A stretch of 64,000 nucleotides of DNA, from assembly GCF_900176165.1 (NCBI RefSeq), contig NZ_FWWU01000006.1:248001-312000 (forward strand), given 5' to 3'. A program made the position numbers and the translations under genes. Shown one piece after another: positions 35,801-44,360 of this stretch (position 1 is its first letter; every line of letters starts with the position of its first letter). Under the pieces are notes generated by a model. That model did no database searches, was not told the DNA's origin, and saw only the letters and a list, made by a program, of their open reading frames with translations. This DNA is from Deinococcus hopiensis KR-140. Its GTDB lineage: Bacteria; Deinococcota; Deinococci; Deinococcales; Deinococcaceae.

Positions 35801-35978
35801 CCGCCGCCGCAATGAAGCGGGTCCGGCACCCGAGTTCGGCCAGCACCTGCCGCGCGAGGTGTGATTTCCCCACCCCGGCCTCGCCCCATATGGCCTGAGG
35901 AGGCACCGTCCGCCGCGACAGCGCGGGCCGCAACCGGGTCAGGAGCGGAGAACGCAGAGGGGAGGCAGGGTCCGTCAT
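32850..35978 (-). CDS. AAA ATPase-TPR-winged helix/BTAD transcriptional regulator (C-terminal DNA-binding half)
   Basis: The protein has 1,042 aa. It begins with a STAND/AAA ATPase: P-loop GEAGVGKS (about residues 33-40), Walker B LALLVEDLHQ and LASGNPLFLN-like sensor. A long alpha-helical TPR-rich region of about 550 residues follows. The C-terminal 215 residues are a winged helix (LRLMVGGEEVRLGGARRREL) plus a bacterial transcriptional activator domain (GALAVYRQARERLREVGGEL). SARP-type regulators usually put winged helix and BTAD first, so this order is reversed. I prefer the ATG at 35978 (MTDPASPL); a 33-residue N-terminal extension from 36077 is possible and neither has a ribosome site. 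It likely senses a ligand via TPR/ATPase and binds DNA; the target is unknown. Confidence 0.85.
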   Translation of the reverse strand: MTDPASPLRSPLLTRLRPALSRRTVPPQAIWGEAGVGKSHLARQVLAELGCRTRFIAAAAPDAALAQLLDGGKRPPWVRGVMERVRAGETASPSALADALAAGLGALAPLALLVEDLHQAEPERQDLWTQVASTLRRSRGVGLLVTSRPRPPEVFAAWKLEGLAPPDALALLEAEAGGTLPEDAAQWILARASGNPLFLNEYLRFLTRGGWVWSDGRQWHWRAPGGEVMPDTVEALIFRRLQTGGDGGRAVLAAGSLLGPGQWERPGLWQDLSGLPPATFIHVRAQLEASGVLVSGGFAHPLFAEVTRRDLTAHERRGMAKRGVHALREQPREAAGFVSGAELPPEEAAALLFRAAGEAQAAGAEREAAHWWTARLPFLPADEWAGAALHAARAWRPHDPGRAEEQARSVFEDFSAPDDLRAEAALLRAELAWELGREAEAEATLRALPETWRARVVGRWHLALITLRVTRQDAAGALALWDAHPELHAHASPADVYGVADSLMRVGRLEEAEALVSERLAQPGLGVSEHADLLLASVGVAFFRGNRAEALLRLERAMGVLGEGTADEPQTLTRLRELASSQAAYLHSAAGRYPEALRYNRASLAMLERLGDGRRVARQEGAIGLTLLYLGRYGEAEELLLRSQRELERRGDRLFLASTSVRGLVFLALETACPHGAERALRQAHAVLNLARRAGGELMRGEAVWLAALAEARVGNAEAALTLLGELPAPDPSPGRRQWVRGLALARLGRREEAEEALRSAEALIGEEEGPLQADRSALDLDALLGDTSTARLRLIRLEAAGHVHAANVARRLFPALGQAELRGAPAIPDLRIDVLGPLRLMVGGEEVRLGGARRRELLAQLVEARLGGRHSVSALDLAEALFPGEEDLEAPARVQQLVYHLRRTLGPAAIQTTEDGYALGPARLDAVDFLDTGDCNLWRGTYLQDLGGGQDGAVRGLLLDALQEAVESVLSSDPRAAARAGRLLLEAEPYSDAALAATLRALRAAGNRKGALAVYRQARERLREVGGELPESWSEFLAEGG

Positions 35979-36277
35979 AGGCAGGGCAAAGGTGAAGCCA
36001 GCATACTCTGACGCGGCTGGGTACCACCGGCGCAGGACGGAGGGCGTGCTGCGCGGCAGGGGCGAGGCCGGGAACATTCAGGGGTGTGGTGGCCGGAAAG
36101 GCTGAAGTCCCGGGCGCGTTCCTTTGGGCGGCTGGTGGGATGGCGTCCTCCAGTATTCGGGCCATTGAGGGAGCGGGGGAGCACCTTCAGGCTGGACCTG
36201 AACCGGCGCCTCCCCGTCACGCTGCTCTACACACGGCCATCAGCCCCCAGGCGTCACCCGCTTGCCGAAGCATAGGA

Positions 36278-36360
36278 ATTCCGGTTCATCCGTGATGGGA
36301 TAACGGGGCAACCTGAGCGGACGCGAGCGGTGGGCAGCAGAGGGGGTGTAACGGACTGTC
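36278..36360 (+). repeat. Dispersed repeat, family 1 (partial)
   Basis: TCCGGTTCATCCGTGATGGG, ATAACGGGGCAACCTGAGCG and GACGCGAGCGG match the family at 12774 and 17268. It lies between the AAA-BTAD gene and the nucleotidyltransferase pseudogene. Confidence 0.6.
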
Positions 36361-36417
36361 CGGAGACCGCATCAACCCGGCGACGCGCCTTTCTGGGAAC
36401 GGCTGCACCTCTCTGGA

Positions 36418-36525
36418 GCATGTGTCAAGAAGAGGACTGCTTTTTGACCGAGCCCCTCGGGCGAACCGGAATGCGCACGGAGGAGAACGGCGGGGGGTGC
36501 CCTTCCACGCGCGGCCTGGTTCAGA
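36418..36525 (-). repeat. Dispersed repeat, family 2
   Basis: On the minus strand, CGCGTGGAAGGGCACCCCCC, CCGTTCTCCTCCGTGC, then GGTCAAAAAGCAGTCC and TTGACACATGCTCC give both modules in the same order as at 62525-62630. It abuts the 3' end of the nucleotidyltransferase pseudogene. Confidence 0.55.
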
Positions 36526-37299
36526 CGAATGCTTTCAAGGCACGCGTGCGCCAACGGTGTGGGCGTGCCTTGAAAGCGAGAACCGCGTGAGACGGGAGGG
36601 TGGTGCCCGGCAACCGTGCGGACAGCGCCTGGGCGATGACGCTGAGGTCCGGCCGTTGTTGCCTGGCCCAGTTTCCGCCCTCTTTCTGTGATCCCCAGAT
36701 CCCGGCCACGGCGTAACGCCAATCTCGGCAGGCGTTCAAGACGGTGTTCGGCGAACCGGCCCCGTGAGCGGCGTGCCAGGCAAGTGGTTCCAGCACGGCT
36801 TCCAACACCCAGGTGGAAGGAATACAGGCAAAGACGTCGCCGGGCGGGGGACCCAGCAGTGCCTGACCCAGCGCTCTGCCCGCCGCAAGGTCCAGCAAAA
36901 ACCAGTGGCTGTCGGTCTACGCAGGGTCCGGCTGCAGGAGGTCCGGTTGTCCACCTCCTGTCTTGAAGTTCATGGCAAATGGGGATGCCGGTGCGCTGGC
37001 CCAACGGCGTCGGCCGAATACAGGACGAACTCAAGTTTCCTTGCCGGACAGGGCAACTGCGTGACGCTCAGGAGATGCGCGAGCCTCCGGCACGGCTCGG
37101 CAGAAGGCCTGTGCCGGACAATGGCCTGAAGGTCAAGGTCACTGCGGCCGGGTTCATACGCACCGTAAGCGGCAGATCCAAACAAATAGAGCCCCACCAG
37201 CTGGGCGTTCAATTCGGTTTTCAGTACAGCTGCAGCTGCATCCAGGTAGGGCTTCACAGTGGCCGCGCTCGCCCTATCCACGCCACCCCTTCTCTTCAT
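36521..37299 (-). pseudogene. Aminoglycoside nucleotidyltransferase (AadA-like), frameshift plus nonsense
   Basis: The N-terminal nucleotidyltransferase domain starts MKRRGGVDRASAATVKPYLD at 37299. It contains GSAAYGAYEPGRSDLDLQAI, the GS-X10-DXD metal site, then ARKLEFVLYSADAVGP. A frameshift follows PHFP/MNFKTGG near 36975, and an in-frame TAG lies before SHWFLLDLAAGRALGQALLG. The C-terminal helical domain (WVLEAVLEPLAWHAAHG, SPNTVLNACRDWRYAVAGIW, SVIAQALSARLPG, VLAFKARPH) matches the DUF4111 part of AadA-type enzymes. Two lesions suggest it no longer confers nucleotidylation. Similar chromosomal enzymes in environmental bacteria need not be clinical resistance genes. Confidence 0.8.
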
Positions 37300-37445
37300 A
37301 GTTGTTGAGGCGCCTCGCTCAACCCCTTGTGCCCCTGGAGAGGGCCGCACCGCTGGACAGGGTCCTGGGGCGTCCAAGCAAGGTGCAGTCCACGAAGGAG
37401 CGAACATTGCCCCAGCTTCACCCTTGCTTCTGGCAACCGCCTGAT

Positions 37446-38117
37446 CTACCGGACATCACCCTCGTTGTCCGCAGTGACCAGGAGACGTCCGGCGTACGTC
37501 GCGCCAGGTTCCGCGACGTACTGAACTGTTCCGCGCTGTTTCAGCGTAAGACCAAATGTGCTTATTTCGTGCACAGTATTCCAGCCCGGACGCAGTTGTA
37601 CATCAAAGGCGTACGCCTCGTGGGTTGCGGGGCAGTTTACGTCTCCCCGAATTGTTCCACCTCCAAGGGTAAAAAAGAACAAGCGCCGGTCGGTCAAGGT
37701 CGTGCCGTCCGCCTGACGAACGTCTGTCTGCGCACGCACTTCTGACGCGGTCTCCCCATTCGTGAATTGAAGGGCTGTCAGAGCGGTGTAGGATTCGTCC
37801 CGCGTGACGAACAGACGGCTGATGTCGCAGCGTTCTCCCAATTGAGCTCGCCATTCTGACAAGCGGCGTGAAGGTGGCAAAGCCATCATCGATGCTTCGA
37901 CCCGCGCCGTGACCTCACCATTTGAATTCAGCGTGCCAACATTGTTCACCGTCTTGTTGTTGAACGTAAATGACAAAGAAGTGAGGAGGCCAGGATTGTT
38001 TTCCGTCGTGCCCGTGATTGTCAGGGGTCTGGCGTTTGGACCGCCCTGCGGGGTTGTATCGAGAGGATTACAGGCACTCGAAACGACTGCTATGAGAAGT
38101 AGAAACGCTCTCTTCAT
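37446..38117 (-). CDS. Lipoprotein, 223 aa, unknown function
   Basis: GGAAGAG precedes the ATG at 38117. The lipobox is VSSAC in MKRAFLLLIAVVSSACNPLD. The mature protein (LTITGTTENNPGLLTSLSFT, FNNKTVNNVGTLNSNGEVTA, ISRLFVTRDESYTALTALQF, DRRLFFFTLGGGTIRGDVNC, GLTLKQRGTVQYVAEPGATY) is beta-rich. GC content is lower than in neighbours. No family was recognised. It is followed downstream by a nucleotidyltransferase pseudogene and preceded by another lipoprotein gene. Confidence 0.75.
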   Translation of the reverse strand: MKRAFLLLIAVVSSACNPLDTTPQGGPNARPLTITGTTENNPGLLTSLSFTFNNKTVNNVGTLNSNGEVTARVEASMMALPPSRRLSEWRAQLGERCDISRLFVTRDESYTALTALQFTNGETASEVRAQTDVRQADGTTLTDRRLFFFTLGGGTIRGDVNCPATHEAYAFDVQLRPGWNTVHEISTFGLTLKQRGTVQYVAEPGATYAGRLLVTADNEGDVR

Positions 38118-38343
38118 AATGTAGCTCTTCCTCTCGCGGCCTGGCTGGGCTGCCGCAAGGACGTCGGTGCGAAAGTGCGAGAAGCGTGGCGTGCTGGAGA
38201 GGCAGGGCCACGGTCTGGGAGAGGCAGAATGCCAGCCCAATGGCAGCGCCTGGAGGAGGCCGCAGGCGTCGCAGCGTGGCTTGCAGTGCCCAAAAGGATG
38301 GATGCAGCCCGCCTCCGGTGACCCTCAGGCATCCAAAGGCGGT

Positions 38344-38775
38344 TTATCGGCGTTTCAACTTCACCTGACCGGAAGCGATACGGGGTTCTATGCGGGACGT
38401 CAGGACGCCGGCGAGTTCTCCTCCGTTCAGCCGTCCAGCAAACTCAAGGGTCCGTCCCGCGTAACCGTTCGCACCATACACGGTGAAGTGCACCTCCGAG
38501 CCCTGGATTTTACCCGTGACCGCGCCGATGTACTCGTGCCCGTGGCCATGTGGGAATTCGGCGAGCGCTTCGAGTCCACCGCTGAGCTGCCCTCCGTCCT
38601 GCGCGAGCTCCACACGAAAGGGGACGCCGGTAGACGTGGGGTACGTTCCCTCCCAGATGCCGCCGAACTGGGCGTTCTCAGGAGAGTTGCTCAGGGGCTG
38701 GCACCCCATAAGCAGAGCGCTGAGGGGGAGCGTGACCGCGAGAAAGCGGAACGGTGGCGGGAGAATGTTCCTCAT
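38344..38775 (-). CDS. Lipoprotein, 143 aa, unknown function
   Basis: The signal is MRNILPPPFRFLAVTLPLSA followed by LLMGC, a lipobox. The mature portion (FGGIWEGTYPTSTGVPFRVE, LAQDGGQLSGGLEAL, VTGKIQGSEVHFTVYGANGY, RTLEFAGRLNGGELAGVL) is a small lipocalin-like beta-barrel pattern with repeated GG-turns. Function is unknown. The ribosome site is weak. Confidence 0.7.
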   Translation of the reverse strand: MRNILPPPFRFLAVTLPLSALLMGCQPLSNSPENAQFGGIWEGTYPTSTGVPFRVELAQDGGQLSGGLEALAEFPHGHGHEYIGAVTGKIQGSEVHFTVYGANGYAGRTLEFAGRLNGGELAGVLTSRIEPRIASGQVKLKRR

Positions 38776-39760
38776 ACTTGCACTTTGCCAAGACGAGGGT
38801 GACGGAGGGATGACAGCAGCGCTTCCCACGGTGAACGATCCGAGTTGCAGGGCGAGCGGCGCGCAGCCCGTGTGTCAGGTGGGGTCAGTGGCTGCCGAGC
38901 GGGCTTACGTCCTGCCTGTCCGGGGGTATTGGTGGCTGAAGCGGAGGACCCCCGGGCGGACGGCAGGCGCTTCACCGCTCGGCAGATTGAACCTGCAGCC
39001 CTCACCCCTGTGCTGCGGCATGGGCAGTGGGGGCTTTTTTGTGCAGTTACGGAGAACTTGAAACCCCCTGCCCCACTCTGAATAGAACAGCCAGAGCATA
39101 TTCTGTTTTCAGGCGCAAGGCAGGAGGCATAGGGCCTTGCACCTGCCAGAGCACAAATGAGAGATGGGAACGTCGGGGTCTCACAGACCACGCCGTTTAC
39201 ATTCCCGCTATCGCCGCCAAAACCAAGGGACCCGTGGTGGCCGGACGGCCCTACCACATCACGAGGTTCAGGACTCCGGCGCCAAGGGCCGCTGCGATTT
39301 CTGCGGCCGCGATCACCAGGCGGGCAAACGAGTGTTCCTCCGGGCAGCAGACGGTGACGGTATCCATCACGCGGATACATCACGCTCAGAAGGGTGCCTG
39401 GGCGTCACCGAGAGTGCCCTGAACCGGGAGACGAAAGGTCATCAGAACATCGCACTGAGAATTGGCAAGATTGCGGGCAAGACGTCTCAGAACGAGAACC
39501 AGATGATTGGGGAGTTCACTCCAGGTGCATCTGCAGTCCGTGCGGAAGGACTCCTTGGAGGACCGTGCAGACGACGAGGGTAAAGACCGCGGGCCCAACC
39601 CCGGCAACGTCGTGACACTCACCTACAGGAGTGCGGCGTTCTGGAGGCCCGATCAACGAAAGGCTGTGTATGACCTCTGGTTGAAGCATTGGGCGGCTGG
39701 TGGCCGCCGGTTCCTGCTGACATTTCCGGCACGTTAAGTCGAGGGCTGTAAGGCCTGATT
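38776..39760. other. About 1 kb without an intact gene
   Basis: Minus-strand scraps such as SFARLVIAAAEIAAALGAGV and VAGVGPAVFTLVVCTVLQGV look like pieces of one or two membrane proteins or a transposase, broken by stops. No reading can be defended. Some sequence may be IS4-type residue. Confidence 0.3.
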
Positions 39761-39839
39761 CCAAACACGCCCTCCTTGCGCTGGCTTCGGCCGCTGGCAG
39801 GGAGGGCGCTTTTTTGCTTTCGCCGTGTAGGAGTTGTGG

Positions 39840-40460
39840 CAAGGGGAAGAAAACTCGACTTGGTGGCTCAGCTGTGACGGTCGCTTCGCGTGGGGCCTTG
39901 AGGACTTTGGACCACCAGGCGAGCTGTTCGAGCAGGGCCTGCACGCTGGGCTGAATGTGCGCCATGTCCTCCAGCACCGCGCCCTGCTGCCACGCCCCAG
40001 AGAAGTCCGAAGCCATGATGTGCACACCACTGCGGATGGGGGCCATCTGGAGTTCCACGGCGATCTGACGCAGTTGCTCAATGGCACGGGCTGCACCGAC
40101 TGAGCCGTACGCGACGGAGGTGGCGGGCTTCTTGTTCCACTCGGGGTAGACGTAATCCAGCGCGTTTTTCAGCGCGCCGGTGGGGCATGGTTGTACTCAG
40201 CGGTGATAAACACGTGCCCGTCGAACTCGGCGAGCTTCTGCTGCCACTGGACACCGACAGGATTCTGGGTGGAGGCCCAGGCGTTTGAGGCGACCTCACC
40301 GAAGAAGGGCAGGGGAAAGTCGCGCAGGTCCACCACTTGAAAGTCCAGGTCCGTGCGGGTCCTGGCGATGTTGTAGAACCACTGGGTGGACTTGCCGGCG
40401 AAGCGGGTGACGGGGGTGCCGCTGGTGATGAATCGCGATCTTGGGGTTCGTCCCGATGGG
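39840..40460 (-). pseudogene. NADPH-dependent FMN reductase, frameshifted
   Basis: Pieces in three frames assemble to a flavodoxin-like reductase. RFAGKSTQWFYNIARTRTDL and DFQVVDLRDFPLPFFGEVAS come first, then GVQWQQKLAEFDGHVFITAE and YNHAP. After a break come NALDYVYPEWNKKPATSVAY and GSVGAARAIEQLRQIAVELQ. The C-terminus is MAPIRSGVHIMASDFSGAWQ, QGAVLEDM. The family reduces flavins or quinones with NADPH. One frameshift near 40185 is certain; others at the N-terminus are likely. Confidence 0.7.
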
Positions 40461-40690
40461 CTCCTGAACAGGTAAGAGGGCGGTGGGCTGGCCGTACAAC
40501 TGGTGGAGCCGCCGCGGGAGACCGGGTTTAGGATCAGTCACTTCGGTAAGGATGGAATATCGAAGTTTCCTTTGGAACAGATACAGTCCTATCCTTCCTC
40601 TATCTATGCGGCGAACGTAATTCAGAACGATGGGGGACAGCCAGCTTTGAGGTCAGATGGCAGACTTTTTCGAGTACTCTGGTAGAGAGG

Positions 40691-40735
40691 CGTAACTTCC
40701 CAGTGCGAAGGAGGTTCTCGCGCTGGGAAGTTACG
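40691..40735. repeat. Near-perfect 17-bp inverted repeat
   Basis: CGTAACTTCCCAGTGCG at 40691-40707 and CGCGCTGGGAAGTTACG at 40719-40735 pair with one mismatch, and GGAAAAATTT follows. It could be a terminator-like hairpin or the remnant end of a mobile element. It opens an AT-rich segment leading to the esterase gene. Confidence 0.5.
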
Positions 40736-40866
40736 GAAAAATTTCTGCCGCCTCCGAAGTTTTCTCTCGACAATTCGAAAGCCAGACTTCCCTGCCTACG
40801 ACGGCATGTTGGGCATCCTCCAGAACGAATTTATTCTTCCTCGGCTTTCGCGGTAGCTTTGCGGTT

Positions 40867-41715
40867 ATGCCAAGTCCCTTTGATTACGTTTATATACTGA
40901 GGAGTTACAGACCCGTGTACCCACAAGATTTTCCTCCAGAGGATCTGCAGCTGGAAGTGGACATTGTATTTAGCAGGCATGACCTGAAACTTGACATTTT
41001 ACGCTCAAAGTGCCGATTGGATTATCCTGTACCTGCCATCATTCACTTGCACGGTGGAGCGTGGATTATGTTCGGTAAATGGGCCGTGGATAATGTCTTC
41101 CTGGCCCGGGAAGGGTATTTAACCGTTAGTATTGATTATCGTCTCGCCGGTGAAGCACTCTTCCCAGCACAGATTCATGACGTCAAAACTGCTGTACGTT
41201 GGCTTCGGAAGCATGCCACCCAACTGGGAATTGATGCGGCACGAACCGGTGTATGGGGCATCAGCGCAGGAGCCCACTTGGCCGGTCTGTTGGGTACTTC
41301 CGCAGGTGTAAGCGAGCTTGAGGGAAGTGATGGAGGGTGGGCGGAAGAGGATTCTTCGGTTCAAGCAGTTGGAAGCGTATGTGGCCCTATGGAGTTGGCT
41401 GAACCATCATGGAAGCATGAAGAGGGGCCGTTCCCGTTATTTGGAAAACCGATAGACGAGGCTGTAGATCAAGCTGTGTTGGCCAGCCCGATCACTTACA
41501 TTTCACCCCGGACGCCGCCGTTCGCTTTCATACATGGACGCCAAGATAAAGTCGTTCCCGTACTTCAATCCCAGCTGATGCATCAACGCTTACTTAAAGC
41601 AGGTGGATTAACTGAATTGCATATTTTGGAAGGTGGGCATGAAATCAATATGACCCATACTGCGGAAATGCAGCGCCACTTGAGCAACTTCTTTAAAAAT
41701 TCCCTGAGGGGTTAA
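40867..41715 (+). CDS. Alpha/beta hydrolase (carboxylesterase, HSL/BD-FAE-like)
   Basis: This 282-aa protein has the oxyanion-hole HGGAW, nucleophile motif GISAGAH, acid in HGRQDKVVP and base in EGGHEIN. The pattern is that of the hormone-sensitive-lipase/BD-FAE esterases. GC content is clearly lower than the window average, suggesting recent transfer. TAGCTT lies 7 nt upstream of the ATG with no ribosome site, consistent with leaderless expression. The substrate is unknown; a small ester is likely. Confidence 0.88.
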   Translation: MPSPFDYVYILRSYRPVYPQDFPPEDLQLEVDIVFSRHDLKLDILRSKCRLDYPVPAIIHLHGGAWIMFGKWAVDNVFLAREGYLTVSIDYRLAGEALFPAQIHDVKTAVRWLRKHATQLGIDAARTGVWGISAGAHLAGLLGTSAGVSELEGSDGGWAEEDSSVQAVGSVCGPMELAEPSWKHEEGPFPLFGKPIDEAVDQAVLASPITYISPRTPPFAFIHGRQDKVVPVLQSQLMHQRLLKAGGLTELHILEGGHEINMTHTAEMQRHLSNFFKNSLRG

Positions 41716-42062
41716 CCCTTCAGTCCAGATACCTGCCACACGCTGAATAGCTACTTACTGCATAGATATCAACACCCGGTCGCACTCCTTGTGCGTCTTT
41801 GCACTGAACATAGCCAGCCCACCGTGACAGTCAGGTGGCACCACCGGTCCCCTATTCGTGCGGGAGAGGCGCTGACCAGCGCGGCGAACGCGGCACCGCC
41901 CATCAGCTGGAGGCCGTTCAAAAACAGCGTGCCGCAGACAACGGCGTCGGTGCCGCCCTCAGGTCTCCCATCAGGTTCGCCTCAAGCCGGCGTTTTGGCA
42001 CGTGCGCCGTGAGCCCAGCGTCCCTGGAGCCGGCCCTGCCTCCATCCCTGGTCCACCCATGG
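41716..42062. other. Intergenic, no gene seen
   Basis: Composition changes here from AT-rich back to GC-rich. No supported frame, repeat or RNA was recognised. Confidence 0.3.
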
Positions 42063-42643
42063 TCAGCGCCCGGCACAAGGAATTCCTCGTGCCGGCGCGG
42101 CGTCGTCAGCGTTGGAGATCAGCGGGTGAGACTGCCGGCCAGAACAGGGCCATATCCAGCCGGTCGACGAAGGCGGCGCCGACAAGCACGGCCTGCTGGA
42201 TATGGCCTTTATGAATGAACCCCAACGTTTCGTCCGGTTTGTTGCCCCGGGGCCGTTTGGGAACACCTGCAACTCAACCCGGCTGACGTGCTGCTTGGTG
42301 TCCACCCATGAGAAAAGCTGCTGAGGAAGGCGTTGTCCGGTGCCTTGCCCGCGGTGAGTAGGGGGCGCCGACATTCCCAAGACACCACCATGGGCCAGTT
42401 GGGGCCGACGATGCCGCTGAAAATTCAGACATGCCAACAATTCATGCTCCGGCGGCCGCCACCAGCCGCGTGTCCCCGGCGCCTGTGACTTCTGCTGGAT
42501 AAAAGCGAGCTCGTCGGCAGGTGAGAGCGTGCGGTGGTTGAGGAACAGGGCAGGCAGAGCTGCTCCGCGAAAAGAGAGTTGGCATAGCCTGCCAGGCGCC
42601 CAGCGTCGTCAAGGGACGCGGCGCGCACCGTGACTTCTTCCAT
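42063..42643 (-). pseudogene. GNAT acetyltransferase, frameshifted
   Basis: The start MEEVTVRAASLDDAGRLAGY with ANSLFAEQL at 42643 opens a GNAT-type protein. The frame then changes several times through LSPADELAFIQQKSQAPGTR, LVAAAG and NFSGIVGPNWPMVVS. The acetyl-CoA loop is LGMSAPPTHRGQGTGQRL, and the C-terminus reads VSRVELQVFPNGPGATNR, then GHIQQAVLVGAAF-like. At least three frameshifts are needed, so it is inactive as read. Confidence 0.7.
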
Positions 42644-42818
42644 TCGTGGCTCCTCCAGGAAGGGTCAGGCCGCGCGACCCTCCGATTGTCTCTGGCGCGG
42701 TGGTCTTCTCCCCCGTTGCTCTGAGCCTGCAGGCAGCATTCACCTTCGCCCGCAGACCCAGACAACCGAAACCGTGAAGGGATCAGCGTTTAGGGATCAC
42801 GGCGCAGTAGGCGCGGCT

Positions 42819-44360
42819 TCACTTGGAAAAAGCCTCTTGAACCGCTGTCATCAATGGATCGCGCGCACCTTCAGCCGCGCCTGGAAGGTAACCTTCGTTG
42901 ATGTTCCAGATGATGGCCCCGCCCAGGCCCGCCGTCCGGACGTAGTCGGCTTTCAGCGCGATGCTCTGGGCATCTTCGTATGACACGAACTGGCAGCCTT
43001 TCGGTCCGGCAGGCGCCGCGGAGCTGAGATACGGCACCTGCGCGCCGGCATCCCAGTTTCTGGTCATCGCCCCGTACTGCGTCACGATGTTCGTGTAGCT
43101 CAGGGCGTTATCGTCGGCGATCAGTTTCATCGAGCTTGAGCTTTGCCTGGGGCCGGTGACACCGGAGTAACAGCTGCCGAAGAAGCCAATCCCGATGCCG
43201 AGCTTCTGGGGCGGCACCCCAGCGGCGCGGTAGGCGTTGACGCTTGCTTCGAGGCTGCTCGGGGTGGTTGGCGCCGCGCCGCGCAAGGCGCTGGAGTGCC
43301 ATGACTGCCACCCTCCCCACACGCCGTTCATGGCGTAACTCATGATGTTGATGCGGTCGAAAAGGCCGGCGAGGTCTGCGTGGTAAGGTTTGGCATCCGC
43401 CGGGAAGTTGGCATTTACCCAGGCCACTGGCAGCGTCAGGAGCAGGCTGGACCGCTGCTGCTTGAGCGTTTGTGCCAGCGCTTTGAGCGGCGCGGCGTCA
43501 ATCGCCTGGATCGGTTCCCAATCCAGGTCGATGCCGTCAAATCCGTAGGTGTCGACGAGATTGAGGAGGTTGGCCGCGAACCGGGCGCGGTTGGCCTCTG
43601 AGGCGGCCAGGGTGAATGCCGTGTGGGTTCCAGCGCCGCCGACCATCAGCAGCGCCCGCTTGCCGTTCGCGTGTGCCCCGCTGACCGCAGCCTTCGCCCA
43701 GAGCGGTCCGGACACCGCGCCGATATCGAAGTGGGTGTTCAGTGATCCGTCGCTGTTGGGCGTGACCCGCCCGACGACCAGATGGGTGAGCGCCGACCAT
43801 TTCACAGCGTCCAGAGGGTACTGGTTACGCAGGTAGCCCACGTAATACCCCATGACCCAACGGCCATCTCCTGCGGGCAGCGGTGCGGGCGTCGGTTCCG
43901 AGGGATCCGTGGGGGCTGGGCCTCCGGTTGGCACGCCATTGACGGTGAAGGCGCCGGGCGCCGCGTTGGGGGTACCGCTCGGATACCTGGCATTAAATCC
44001 AAAACTGACCGTGCCGCCGGTCGGTATGGAAGCGTTATAGCCGGCATTGCGGACCGTCACGGTTTTCCCTGTTTGCGTGACACTGCCGTTCCAGAGTGAG
44101 GTGATCACCTGGTCACCTGCATACTGCCAGATCACGCTCCAGCCGTTGATGGCGGGACCATGATTGGTGAGCTGCACGGTGGCCGAGAATCCTGATTTCC
44201 AGTCGCTGCTGACCGTGTATTTCACCTCGAGGGCAGAAGTGCTGGCCAGGGTTTGGAGCGGCGCCGTGTAGGTGACCCGCGTGGGTGCCGGAGAGCCCTG
44301 ATTGCATCCAGCAAGGGTCAGGAGAAGAAAAGGGGTGATACAGGCGAATACCCGGGACAT
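42819..44360 (-). CDS. Chitinase-type GH18 lipoprotein with CBM2-like domain
   Basis: This 513-aa protein starts at ATG 44360 with GGGAGG 5 nt upstream. Its lipobox is LAGC in LLLTLAGCNQ. Residues 40-140 form a CBM2-like carbohydrate-binding domain (VKYTVSSDWKSGFSATVQLT, GWSVIWQYAG). A Pro/Thr linker leads to the GH18 barrel (VMGYYVGYL to ...GGAIIWNINEG) with the catalytic DGIDLDWE (residues 275-282, acid Glu282). It probably degrades chitin or another N-acetylglucosamine polymer at the cell surface. Cys residues in SCYSGV and KGCQFV could form a disulfide. Confidence 0.92.
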   Translation of the reverse strand: MSRVFACITPFLLLTLAGCNQGSPAPTRVTYTAPLQTLASTSALEVKYTVSSDWKSGFSATVQLTNHGPAINGWSVIWQYAGDQVITSLWNGSVTQTGKTVTVRNAGYNASIPTGGTVSFGFNARYPSGTPNAAPGAFTVNGVPTGGPAPTDPSEPTPAPLPAGDGRWVMGYYVGYLRNQYPLDAVKWSALTHLVVGRVTPNSDGSLNTHFDIGAVSGPLWAKAAVSGAHANGKRALLMVGGAGTHTAFTLAASEANRARFAANLLNLVDTYGFDGIDLDWEPIQAIDAAPLKALAQTLKQQRSSLLLTLPVAWVNANFPADAKPYHADLAGLFDRINIMSYAMNGVWGGWQSWHSSALRGAAPTTPSSLEASVNAYRAAGVPPQKLGIGIGFFGSCYSGVTGPRQSSSSMKLIADDNALSYTNIVTQYGAMTRNWDAGAQVPYLSSAAPAGPKGCQFVSYEDAQSIALKADYVRTAGLGGAIIWNINEGYLPGAAEGARDPLMTAVQEAFSK

